A stretch of DNA of 64,000 nt from Propionimicrobium lymphophilum DSM 4903. GTDB taxonomy: Bacteria > Actinomycetota > Actinomycetes > Propionibacteriales > Propionibacteriaceae. The first letter of the stretch is position 1; each line of letters starts with the position of its first letter. Location: positions 27,753-91,752 of the forward strand of contig NZ_AUIB01000008.1 in assembly GCF_000423485.1 (NCBI RefSeq), read 5' to 3'. A program made the position numbers and the translations under genes. Below are positions 18,008 to 26,205 of the stretch, piece after piece. Below the pieces are notes generated by a model. The model saw only the letters and a program-made list of their open reading frames with translations, did not search any database and had not been told where the DNA came from.

Positions 18008-18790
18008 ATGTGCGAGTCGGCAAGGTTCAAGACCTGGGGCAAACTGCGAAGACTAAACGACGAATCGACCGATTCGTTCGCCCTGGCCTCGATCTCTCCG
18101 CTTCTAAAACCGCTATTTAGCCCGGTGGCGAAGTTCTCGTGGCAGGGCGGTGAGAACATCCCTAAGACGGGGCCCGTGATTATCGCAGCGAACCACATCT
18201 CCTCGCTCGATCCTGTCCTGCTCGGCCTATTCTTAGCCCATCAGGGCCGGTGGCCGCACTATCTGGCCCGCGCGAATCTATGGGAAAACAAGCTGCTTAA
18301 GAAGATTCTTGTAAACAGCGGGCAGATTCCCGTTCATCGCGCAACAGCCAAGGCCATCGAATCGCTTGCGGAAGCAGAGAAGTCACTAGTTAAAGGTAAT
18401 GCCGTGATCATCTATCCGGAAGGCACTATCACTTTTGACCCGCTGGAATGGCCAATGGCGATTCATGTCGGAGTCGCAAAACTGGCGCTTATGGCTAAGC
18501 AGAACGTTGTTCCCGTGGGGCAGTGGGGTGCTAATTATCTGCTTCCGCCTAGAAAGATTAGAAAGCCGAGTCTCAAGCGCCGGGAGATTAGGGTCGTCGC
18601 TGGCCAACCGGTTGACCTTTCAGATCTATTCTCAGATTCCCCGGACAGGGAAAGCGTCGGTGAGGCGAGCCGCAGAATATTCAAAGCGATTCTTGCTAAA
18701 ACTGCTGATGCGAGACGGGAGCTCATCCCCGAAACCGTGTGGAATCATAGGAAAAAGCAGCGTGTGTCTCCAGTCGAGCCCGTGCGTTAG
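18008..18790 (+). CDS. plsC: 1-acyl-glycerol-3-phosphate acyltransferase (PlsC-like)
   Basis: A 260-residue acyltransferase. The catalytic HX4D motif is NHISSLD (H63, D68) and the phosphate-binding block is PEGT (137-140). It should acylate lysophosphatidate, or a related lysolipid, at the inner membrane face. TAAGCT (17994-17999) ends 8 bases before ATG 18008, giving a leaderless start; an in-frame start at 17954 would fall inside the leuCD terminator and is rejected. In related genomes plsC-gpsA-ddl is the usual order; gpsA is missing here and ddl follows after 27 bases. Confidence 0.85.
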   Translation: MCESARFKTWGKLRRLNDESTDSFALASISPLLKPLFSPVAKFSWQGGENIPKTGPVIIAANHISSLDPVLLGLFLAHQGRWPHYLARANLWENKLLKKILVNSGQIPVHRATAKAIESLAEAEKSLVKGNAVIIYPEGTITFDPLEWPMAIHVGVAKLALMAKQNVVPVGQWGANYLLPPRKIRKPSLKRREIRVVAGQPVDLSDLFSDSPDRESVGEASRRIFKAILAKTADARRELIPETVWNHRKKQRVSPVEPVR

Positions 18791-18817
18791 CCGTTCACAA
18801 TTTTATTTAGGAAACTG

Positions 18818-19942
18818 ATGCAAAAACGTAAAACGATAGCGGTAATTTTTGGCGGTCAGAGCACCGAACACGAGATCTCGTGCTTAACGGCTAGCGAGGT
18901 CGTGAAGGAACTCGACCCGAGCAAGTACGAGATGGTTTGTGTCGGCATCTCGCCCGAGGGTATTTGGCATCGTTACGGCGTAGAAGAAGTAGCAGGCCTG
19001 CATGTCGAAGACAACAAGCTGCCACGCCTTGGCGAAGACGGTCCCGTAGCCGTCGCTATCCGCGATGGGGACGGCCTGCGGATCGCGACACATGTTGGCG
19101 ATAGCCTCACGGATCAGGTGAAGATCGATTGCGTATTCTCTTTGCTGCACGGCACATATGGCGAAGACGGTACGCTGCAGGGAATGCTCGAGATGTTCGG
19201 CGTCTCTTACGTTGGCTCGGGCGTCACCGCAAGCGCAATCGGCATGGATAAGCACTTCATGAAGTTGGCGCTGCAGGCCGCCGACGTGCCGATCGGACCA
19301 TTCGAGCTTGTCAGCTCGGCACAGTGGCTGAACGAAAAAGAAACGACGATCAAGCGCATCGCAGATCGGCTCGAATTCCCGGTGTTCGTCAAGCCGGCTC
19401 GAGGCGGTTCGTCGGTTGGTATCTCTCGAGTCGACGAGCTTACTGGTCTCGAGGAAGCGGTGGAAGAAGCTCGCAAGTTTGATCCCAAGGTGATCGTCGA
19501 GCAGGGATTCATCGGGGCTCGCGAAGTGGAGTGCGCGGTGCTGGGCCCTGCAAAGCTAGGAGAGCGCCCGAGAGTATCCTGTCCTGGTGAGATCGTCGTC
19601 AACAAGGACGCCGAGTTTTACGATTATCAGGCTAAATACCTGCCCACCGAGGGCCAGGTTGACCTCAACATTCCGGCAAAAATCGATGAGGAGACATCTA
19701 AGGTTGTGCGAAAGCTTGCCGTCGATAGCTTCCTGGCGCTGGATTGTGAGGGGCTGGCTAGGGCAGACACCTTCGTAACCGCGCAGGGTGAGGTTTATGT
19801 TAATGAAGTAAACACCATGCCCGGATTCACCAAGCTGTCGATGTTTCCAAGCCTTTGGGAGGCCTCTGGTCTTAGCTATCGCGAGTTGCTGACCGATCTG
19901 ATCGAGCAGGCGCTAGCACGCCCAGTGAACGTGAACAGGTGA
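18818..19942 (+). CDS. ddl: D-alanine--D-alanine ligase
   Basis: A 374-residue ATP-grasp ligase that makes the D-Ala-D-Ala terminus of the peptidoglycan precursor in the cytoplasm. The N-terminal GGQSTEHEISCLTA is the family signature, PARGGSSVGIS is the ATP-grasp loop near residue 200, and the C-terminal YVNEVNTMPGFT supplies metal-binding residues. AGGAAACTG precedes the ATG, one of the clearer Shine-Dalgarno sites here. The stop overlaps the thiL GTG (GTGA). Whether it prefers D-Ala or D-lactate cannot be decided by eye; the length fits ordinary D-Ala ligases. Confidence 0.93.
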   Translation: MQKRKTIAVIFGGQSTEHEISCLTASEVVKELDPSKYEMVCVGISPEGIWHRYGVEEVAGLHVEDNKLPRLGEDGPVAVAIRDGDGLRIATHVGDSLTDQVKIDCVFSLLHGTYGEDGTLQGMLEMFGVSYVGSGVTASAIGMDKHFMKLALQAADVPIGPFELVSSAQWLNEKETTIKRIADRLEFPVFVKPARGGSSVGISRVDELTGLEEAVEEARKFDPKVIVEQGFIGAREVECAVLGPAKLGERPRVSCPGEIVVNKDAEFYDYQAKYLPTEGQVDLNIPAKIDEETSKVVRKLAVDSFLALDCEGLARADTFVTAQGEVYVNEVNTMPGFTKLSMFPSLWEASGLSYRELLTDLIEQALARPVNVNR

Positions 19943-20901
19943 TACGGGTGGCTAACGAGGAAACCATTAAAGAGGTCGGCGAATTCGGCCTGATCGAGCG
20001 CATTACAGGCCAGCTTTCAATGCCAGCATCGGTTTCTGTCGGCCCAGGCGACGACTCTGCGGTTTTCTCCGTAGACGGCGACGCCGTAGTTTCGACCGAC
20101 ATGATGGTTGAGGACGTCCACTTTCGCCGGGATTGGTGCTCAGGATTCGACGTCGGCTGCAAGCTAATCGCTAGAAGTTTCGCCGATCTCGAGGCGATGG
20201 GGGCCACCAGCCGAGGCTGTGTGGTGGCTATTTCGATGCCCGAAGAACTGCAGGCAGAATGGTTCAAAGATTTCTTCCAGGGAGTCTCTGCGGAGGTCGC
20301 TAAGGCGCGAGCAGTTCTCGTTGGTGGCGATATTACAAGCGGAGAAAAAATTGTCGCTACCGCTACAGTTTTTGGTCAGATGGAGGGTCGGGCACCAGTT
20401 TTGCGCAGCGGGGCTAAACCAGGAGACGTGGTTGCTCTTTGCGGTAGGCAAGGATGGGCTGCAGCAGGATGGGCGACGCTGAGCCGTGGTTTCCGCTCAC
20501 CCCGTGCCGCGGTCGACGCTTATCGATGCCCCGAGGTTCCTTACGGGGCTGGCAGGATTGCCGCTGCTGCTGGCGCGAACGCGATGATCGACGTCTCGGA
20601 CGGTCTGATCGCTGATCTGGGGCACATCGCCGAAAAGAGTAACGTCTTAATCGACATTGATTCTTCAAGCCTCGAGATTCCTGGCCCGCTGCAAAACGTC
20701 GGCGCTGCGCTTAATAGTGATCCCTTAAATTTTGTGCTCACCGGTGGCGAGGATCATCCCTTGGTGGCCACGTTTGCCGATTACGTGCCACAGGGTTGGG
20801 CGCAGATCGGTCGGGTCCTGGATCCAGTCGAAGGCAGCGCGAATGTCCTGGTCGACGGCGAGGAATGGGAAACCGAATATTCCGGTTGGACCCATTTCTG
20901 A
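19939..20901 (+). CDS. thiL: Thiamine-monophosphate kinase
   Basis: A 320-residue PurM-like ATP-dependent kinase that phosphorylates thiamine monophosphate to thiamine diphosphate, the cofactor of IlvB and phosphoketolase in this window. VGPGDDSAVF near residue 35, the DMMVEDVHFRRDW segment and MIDVSDGLIADLGHI near residue 215 are the family's metal- and ATP-binding motifs. GTG at 19939 overlaps the ddl stop; a second GTG three codons later is possible. It ends 65 bases before ftsK. Confidence 0.92.
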   Translation: MIRVANEETIKEVGEFGLIERITGQLSMPASVSVGPGDDSAVFSVDGDAVVSTDMMVEDVHFRRDWCSGFDVGCKLIARSFADLEAMGATSRGCVVAISMPEELQAEWFKDFFQGVSAEVAKARAVLVGGDITSGEKIVATATVFGQMEGRAPVLRSGAKPGDVVALCGRQGWAAAGWATLSRGFRSPRAAVDAYRCPEVPYGAGRIAAAAGANAMIDVSDGLIADLGHIAEKSNVLIDIDSSSLEIPGPLQNVGAALNSDPLNFVLTGGEDHPLVATFADYVPQGWAQIGRVLDPVEGSANVLVDGEEWETEYSGWTHF

Positions 20902-20966
20902 GCAAAGTTCGGTATCGACGGCGTGGAGACGTCGCTCATTTTCCCTCGCCCGCTACTGTAAGACAT

Positions 20967-23447
20967 ATGGCGTCCCGCATGTCTTCCCCCTCGCGGCCGG
21001 CGACCAAGAAGGCTACTGCACGCCGTCCTTCGGGCGGCAGCAAGAAGGCCTCTTCGTCGCGCGGCAGAAAGACTGTATCTAAAGCCACCGCAAAAAGGAC
21101 GGGTAGCAACCAGAACGGAATCCTGCCCCGAATTTTCCGTGGCCTTTCGAAGGCCCTCGGTAGCGGTGTGCGCAAGATCGGACGAGGAGCCCGCGATGTA
21201 GATCCCGCGGTGCGAAGCGATGGGGTAGGCCTGACGCTGCTTTTCTTGGCCGTAATCGTAGCGGCAATTTTCTGGTTCTCGATGCCCGGGTTGCTCGGTG
21301 AATGGTTAAGAATCGGCATCAGCACGGTTTTCGGCATCGCTAGCTACGCTCTGCCTCTTCTGCTAATCGTCATGACCTGGCGAACCCTCAGGGATCCGCT
21401 TGCTAACGGTCCGGGAGGCCGTCAGCTGATCGGTTGGTCTCTTATTTTCTTCGGTGCACTGGGCGTGATCAATCTCATGCACACTCCGCTGCCGAAACCC
21501 TCTGATCAGATCGCCATGCGCGCGGCTGGCGGTTTCGTGGGATACATTTCCAGCTCCATGCTAGTGCAGCTAATGCCGGTTTGGATTTCGGCATTTCTGC
21601 TTGCGCTCGTAGCCATATTCGGGACTTTGATAGTCATTGGTCGCCCCGTCAGCGAGCTTGTCGAGGACGGCCGAAAAATCTACACGAGCGTCATGGAATT
21701 CTTCTTTGGCCGCCCGGAACTGGCGGAGGAGAAACTCGAGTACGGCGTAGATAAAGCATACGATTCTCCGCTGGTTGAGGAGGCCGAGGACCTCTACTCG
21801 GATATCTCCGAAGACTATTTTGCGGATGTCGTGGAAGAAGAGCCGGACCCCGAAGCCGAAACCGAGGCTAAAGCGAAGTCAAAGAAGGCCGAGGTCGCCG
21901 AACCGGTTCAGCCCGAACTGATCGCTCCCGAGCACACACCCGCCCCGGTTCGTTCCGAGCAGCTGGAGCTGTCGGGAGACGTGCAGTACACGTTACCTTC
22001 GTCCGAAATGCTTAAGGCCGGCACGGTTCCTAGGGCGCGCACCGAAGCTAACGATGAGATCGTGCACAGGCTTCAGGACGTCTTCACTGAGTTCAACATT
22101 GACGCAAACGTAACTGGCTATACGCGTGGCCCGACGGTTACCCTCTACCAGGTTGAGGTCGGGGCAGGCACGAAGGTCGAGAAGGTCACGAATCTCTCAA
22201 AGAACATCGCTTACGCGGTCGGTTCAGCCGACGTGCGCATCTTGGCTCCGATTCCTGGCAAGTCCGCGATCGGCGTCGAGATTCCTAACCGCGATAAAGA
22301 GGTCGTTTCTTTGGGTGATGTGCTGCGCAGCCAGAAGGCTCAAAACGATCATCACCCGTTGGTGGTCGGCCTTGGTAAGGACATCGAGGGCGGCTACGTG
22401 ATCGCCAATGTGGCTAAGATGCCGCATCTTCTGGTCGCCGGCGCGACCGGTTCCGGTAAGTCCAGCTTCATCAACTCGCTGATCACTTCTGTGATGATGC
22501 GTGCAACCCCAGATGAAGTACGCATGCTGTTGGTCGACCCGAAGCGCGTAGAGCTGAATCACTACGAGGGCATTCCGCACCTCGTCACGCCGATCATCAC
22601 CAGCGCTAAGAAAGCTGCGGAGGCACTGGAGTGGGTCGTTTCCGAGATGGATCATCGCTACGACGATCTCGCGGCTTTCGGATTCAGGCACATCGATGAC
22701 TTCAACAAGGCCGTAAAGGCCGGCCAGGTCAAGGTGCCGGAAGGCTCCGAGCGCAAGCTGACGCCGTACCCGTACCTGCTAGTAGTCGTGGACGAGTTGG
22801 CGGATCTGATGATGGTTGCTCCGCGCGACGTCGAGGATTCGATCGTTCGTATCACTCAGCTCGCCCGAGCCGCAGGCATCCACCTGGTGCTGGCAACCCA
22901 GCGTCCGTCTATCGACGTGGTAACCGGCTTGATCAAGGCGAACGTTCCAAGCCGTTTAGCCTTCGCCACCAGCTCGATGACAGATTCGCGCGTTATTCTC
23001 GACCAGCCAGGTGCAGAGAAGCTGGTTGGCCAGGGTGATGGATTGTTCCTGCCGATGGGCGCTTCCAAGCCGATGCGTGTCCAGGGTTCCTGGGTCACCG
23101 AGGCGGAAATCCGTGACGTCGCAGATTACTTGAAGGAGCAGCTAGAGCCCCAGTACCGCGATGACGTTCAAGCTGCTGTCGCAGACAAGCAAAAGCCTGC
23201 CGAAGACATCGGCGACGACTTGGACACCGTTCTTGAAGCGGCTCAGCTGGTCATCGAATTGCAGCTCGGTTCTACGTCCATGTTGCAGCGAAAGCTGCGC
23301 ATCGGTTTCGCCAAAGCTGGCAGGATGATGGACATTTTGGAGAGCCGCGGCATCGTCGGTCCAAGCCAAGGCAGCAAACCCCGCGAGGTGTTGGTTGGTC
23401 CGGACGGCCTGGACGATGTGCTGGAAAGCCTGAAGACCGGGGCTTAG
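20967..23447 (+). CDS. ftsK: DNA translocase FtsK
   Basis: An 826-residue septal DNA pump for chromosome dimer resolution and segregation. A basic N-terminal tail (residues 1-60) is followed by four or so membrane segments (about 80-230), an acidic Glu/Ala/Pro-rich linker (about 250-330), the alpha/beta motor with Walker A GATGSGKSS near 490, and a C-terminal gamma winged helix (TSMLQRKLRIGFAKAGRMM). The linker is short, as usual in actinobacteria. I start at ATG 20967: TACTGT (20954-20959) ends 7 bases before it, a leaderless promoter. A longer in-frame reading from 20796 would run through thiL and is rejected. Confidence 0.94.
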   Translation: MASRMSSPSRPATKKATARRPSGGSKKASSSRGRKTVSKATAKRTGSNQNGILPRIFRGLSKALGSGVRKIGRGARDVDPAVRSDGVGLTLLFLAVIVAAIFWFSMPGLLGEWLRIGISTVFGIASYALPLLLIVMTWRTLRDPLANGPGGRQLIGWSLIFFGALGVINLMHTPLPKPSDQIAMRAAGGFVGYISSSMLVQLMPVWISAFLLALVAIFGTLIVIGRPVSELVEDGRKIYTSVMEFFFGRPELAEEKLEYGVDKAYDSPLVEEAEDLYSDISEDYFADVVEEEPDPEAETEAKAKSKKAEVAEPVQPELIAPEHTPAPVRSEQLELSGDVQYTLPSSEMLKAGTVPRARTEANDEIVHRLQDVFTEFNIDANVTGYTRGPTVTLYQVEVGAGTKVEKVTNLSKNIAYAVGSADVRILAPIPGKSAIGVEIPNRDKEVVSLGDVLRSQKAQNDHHPLVVGLGKDIEGGYVIANVAKMPHLLVAGATGSGKSSFINSLITSVMMRATPDEVRMLLVDPKRVELNHYEGIPHLVTPIITSAKKAAEALEWVVSEMDHRYDDLAAFGFRHIDDFNKAVKAGQVKVPEGSERKLTPYPYLLVVVDELADLMMVAPRDVEDSIVRITQLARAAGIHLVLATQRPSIDVVTGLIKANVPSRLAFATSSMTDSRVILDQPGAEKLVGQGDGLFLPMGASKPMRVQGSWVTEAEIRDVADYLKEQLEPQYRDDVQAAVADKQKPAEDIGDDLDTVLEAAQLVIELQLGSTSMLQRKLRIGFAKAGRMMDILESRGIVGPSQGSKPREVLVGPDGLDDVLESLKTGA

Positions 23448-23629
23448 CATCTCAATATCTGGGGATTGCTCTGGAAAACTGCCTTTGCGGAGTGCTGCCA
23501 GAAAATGCCGTTTGGCCCTGCCGGGTCTGTAAATATCGCTGTACGTCTCCAGCCATGAAGGTATGGATTTGCTAAGCCAGGGAAGCAAAGTTAATCATTT
23601 TTCTGGGCGTGAGGGATACTAGAAGACGT

Positions 23630-25018
23630 ATGAAAACTTTGAAGCAATCCCCGCGTACCTCGGTGGCCATGGTGACCCTCGGCTGTGCTCGTAACGACGT
23701 CGATTCAGAGGAACTCGCCGCACGGCTGGACGCCGGCGGGTTCCAACTCGTCCCAGACGCAACCGATGCTGACGTAATCGTGGTCAATACCTGTGGCTTT
23801 ATCGATCAGGCGAAGAAGGATTCAATCGATACGCTCCTTGAAGCCAGCGATCAGAAAGCAAACGGTAGGGCGCAGGCCGTGGTAGCCGTTGGCTGCATGG
23901 CAGAACGCTACGGTGATGAACTGGCCGAAGCGCTTCCTGAGGCCGACGCGGTGCTCAGCTTCGACGACTATCCAGATATCTCTAAGCGGCTGCGCAGCAT
24001 TCTCGCTGGCGGCCACATAGAGGCCCATAAGCCCCAAGACCGCCGAACACTGTTGCCGTTGGCTCCGATCAAACGTTCGGCCAAACGGGTCAAGAGCACC
24101 AGACGTCGCAGGCTCACTAGCGGCCCATATTCTCCGCTCAAGATTGCTTCTGGCTGCGACCGCCGATGCGCATTCTGCGCGATTCCTGCCTTCCGCGGCT
24201 CTTATATCTCTCGTCCGGTCGAGGAGGTCATAGAGGAGGCCGAATGGCTGGTCCAAGAGGGCGTCAAAGAGGTCATGCTGGTCAGCGAGAATACCTCCAG
24301 CTACGGAAAGGACCTGGGGGATAGGCGAGGTCTCATTAAGCTGCTCCGCGAGCTGAACGACGTGCCGGGTCTTGAGCGCGTCAGGGTCAGCTACCTGCAA
24401 CCCGCAGAAATCTATCCGGGTCTGCTCGAGACGATGGCCTCCTTAGAACACGTGATGTCCTACTTCGACATCTCGTTCCAGCACGCTTCTGCTTCCGTGC
24501 TTCGCAGGATGCGTCGATTTGGTGACGAAGAGAACTTCCTCAAGCTGCTGGAAACGGTCCGTCAACTAGATCCTCAATCAGGAGCTAGGAGCAACTTCAT
24601 CGTGGGTTTTCCGGGTGAAACCGAGGAAGACTTCGAGACGCTCTGCGACTTCGTCCAAGAGGCCCGCCTGGACGTAATGGGCGTGTTTGCATACTCAGAT
24701 GAAGAAGGCACAGAAGGCGAAAAACTAGAGGGCCACCTTCCCGACGATGTCATCGCCGACCGAACTCGAATTCTCACAGACCTAGTGACCCAAATGATGG
24801 ATCAACGAGCAGCCGAGAGGGTGGGCGAAGAGGTTAGCGTCTTAATCGAATCGTTAGACGAAAACAGCGTTGTCGGGCGCGCCGAGCACCAGGGGCCCGA
24901 GGTAGATGGAGAAACTAGAATAGAAGACGCTGATCCGCAGGAGCTTCGGGTTGGCGATATTGTTATAGCAAAAGTAGTAGATAGCTTTGGGGCCGACCTA
25001 GTGGCCAAGCAGGGCTAA
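23630..25018 (+). CDS. rimO: Ribosomal protein S12 methylthiotransferase RimO
   Basis: A 462-residue radical-SAM enzyme that methylthiolates an aspartate of ribosomal protein S12. The N-terminal MTTase domain has MVTLGCARNDVDSE and NTCGF cysteines. The radical-SAM CxxxCxxC is CDRRCAFC near residues 176-183, and a TRAM domain ends the protein. It differs from MiaB at 31977-33446 by this CDRRC motif. GATACT lies 9 bases before ATG 23630; an upstream GTG adds seven residues of little value. pgsA follows after 15 bases, starting the usual rimO-pgsA-cinA run. Confidence 0.92.
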   Translation: MKTLKQSPRTSVAMVTLGCARNDVDSEELAARLDAGGFQLVPDATDADVIVVNTCGFIDQAKKDSIDTLLEASDQKANGRAQAVVAVGCMAERYGDELAEALPEADAVLSFDDYPDISKRLRSILAGGHIEAHKPQDRRTLLPLAPIKRSAKRVKSTRRRRLTSGPYSPLKIASGCDRRCAFCAIPAFRGSYISRPVEEVIEEAEWLVQEGVKEVMLVSENTSSYGKDLGDRRGLIKLLRELNDVPGLERVRVSYLQPAEIYPGLLETMASLEHVMSYFDISFQHASASVLRRMRRFGDEENFLKLLETVRQLDPQSGARSNFIVGFPGETEEDFETLCDFVQEARLDVMGVFAYSDEEGTEGEKLEGHLPDDVIADRTRILTDLVTQMMDQRAAERVGEEVSVLIESLDENSVVGRAEHQGPEVDGETRIEDADPQELRVGDIVIAKVVDSFGADLVAKQG

Positions 25019-25033
25019 CTTTGGCGCTCTAGG

Positions 25034-25708
25034 GTGGTGGGTAAAATTTCTGATCAGAATGAGAGCAGGCCGAAGCTCGGCTTTAAGTGGAATGTGCCAA
25101 ACATTCTAACTCTTTTGCGAATAGCGTTAGTTCCTGTTTTTCTGATTGTCTTCTTGGCTCATCCGCACGATCAAGTTTGGCGATTCTGGTCTACGGTCGT
25201 TTTCGCGGTGGCTATCCTCACCGACCTTTTCGACGGAAAGATCGCCCGCAAGTACAACTTGATCACCAATTTCGGCAAAATTTGGGATTCGATCGCAGAT
25301 AAGGCGCTGACCGGTGTCGGGTTCATCGTTCTCTCGATTGTCGACGAGCTGCCCTGGTGGATGACCGTGATCATTCTTCTCCGCGAATGGGGGATCACCG
25401 CCATGCGGTTTGTGATTCTCAAGTACGGAGTGATGGCGGCAAACCGTGGCGGCAAGCTCAAAACTGTCATCCAGTCGGTCGCACTGATCATGTTCCTGCT
25501 CGGGCTTCCTGCTCTTGGGGCTTGGTGGTGCGCGCCCAAGTGGATCGCAATGTGGATTGCCTTCTTGCTAACCGTTTACACCGGCGCCGAATACATTTTC
25601 GAGGCCGCAAGGCTGCGAAAAGCAGCGTTAAAAGCTGGCCATCCGGTAGACATTTCGACTGTTGAGCAGGAACCGTTTATCAAGCGAATTTTCAAGGGCA
25701 ACAAGTGA
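25034..25708 (+). CDS. pgsA: CDP-diacylglycerol--glycerol-3-phosphate 3-phosphatidyltransferase
   Basis: A 224-residue integral membrane enzyme that makes phosphatidylglycerol phosphate. The CDP-alcohol phosphotransferase motif DGx2ARx8Gx3Dx3D is complete (DGKIAR, then G, IWD, SIAD) around residues 70-92. Four to six hydrophobic helices surround it. The basic tail may contact the membrane. Two tandem GTG codons (25034, 25037) can start it; neither has a strong ribosome-binding site. Its stop overlaps the cinA GTG. A phosphatidylinositol phosphate synthase is an alternative family member, but the neighbours favour PgsA. Confidence 0.88.
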   Translation: MVGKISDQNESRPKLGFKWNVPNILTLLRIALVPVFLIVFLAHPHDQVWRFWSTVVFAVAILTDLFDGKIARKYNLITNFGKIWDSIADKALTGVGFIVLSIVDELPWWMTVIILLREWGITAMRFVILKYGVMAANRGGKLKTVIQSVALIMFLLGLPALGAWWCAPKWIAMWIAFLLTVYTGAEYIFEAARLRKAALKAGHPVDISTVEQEPFIKRIFKGNK

Positions 25709-26175
25709 GCCTCGCCAGTCATCTTCTAGACGAGTTGGCCGCCAGGAGCATGACTCTGGCCACCTGCGAGTCGCTTACCGGAGGCCTAATAGGCGCCACG
25801 ATTACTTCCGTACCCGGGGCATCGAGGGTGTATCGGGGAGGACTGGTGGCATATGCCAGCGACCTAAAAACTTCTCTCGTCGGTGTTGATGGTGATCACG
25901 TCGCAAAGTACGGCGTGATCAACTTGTACACGGCACAGCAGATGGCTGAAGGCGCTGCGAAACTCTGTGGCGCTGATGCCTGCGTCGCGGTGACAGGGGT
26001 CGCCGGCCCCGATCCGCAGGACGGCAGCGCGCCCGGTACCGTCTGGGTTGGCTACGTCGTTCCCGGAAAAACAGATGCGGTTCTGCTTTCGCTTAACGGG
26101 ACTAGGGAAGAGATCCGTAATCAGACCGTCGAGGCAGCTTTAGAAACTCTGTTGCAAGCTCTGGCAACAAGCTAA
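25705..26175 (+). CDS. pncC: CinA C-terminal family nicotinamide-nucleotide amidohydrolase
   Basis: A 156-residue protein made only of the CinA C-terminal domain. TCESLTGGLIGA near residues 19-30 and VTGVAGPDP near 95 form the active site that deamidates nicotinamide mononucleotide to nicotinate mononucleotide, recycling NAD by-products. The N-terminal MoCF-like domain of full-length CinA is absent, as in the short PncC form. GTG overlaps the pgsA stop (GTGA). In many actinobacteria clgR comes next; here a GH3 gene with its own promoter follows. Confidence 0.88.
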   Translation: MSLASHLLDELAARSMTLATCESLTGGLIGATITSVPGASRVYRGGLVAYASDLKTSLVGVDGDHVAKYGVINLYTAQQMAEGAAKLCGADACVAVTGVAGPDPQDGSAPGTVWVGYVVPGKTDAVLLSLNGTREEIRNQTVEAALETLLQALATS

Positions 26176-26205
26176 TCGTTGCTGCATGCTAGCTAGAGTC
26201 TTTAT

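Noticed and set aside
20796..20966. Longer FtsK reading frame starting inside thiL
   Set aside because: It overlaps thiL out of frame for over 100 bases; ATG 20967 sits 7 bases after a TACTGT -10 box and begins a typical basic FtsK tail.
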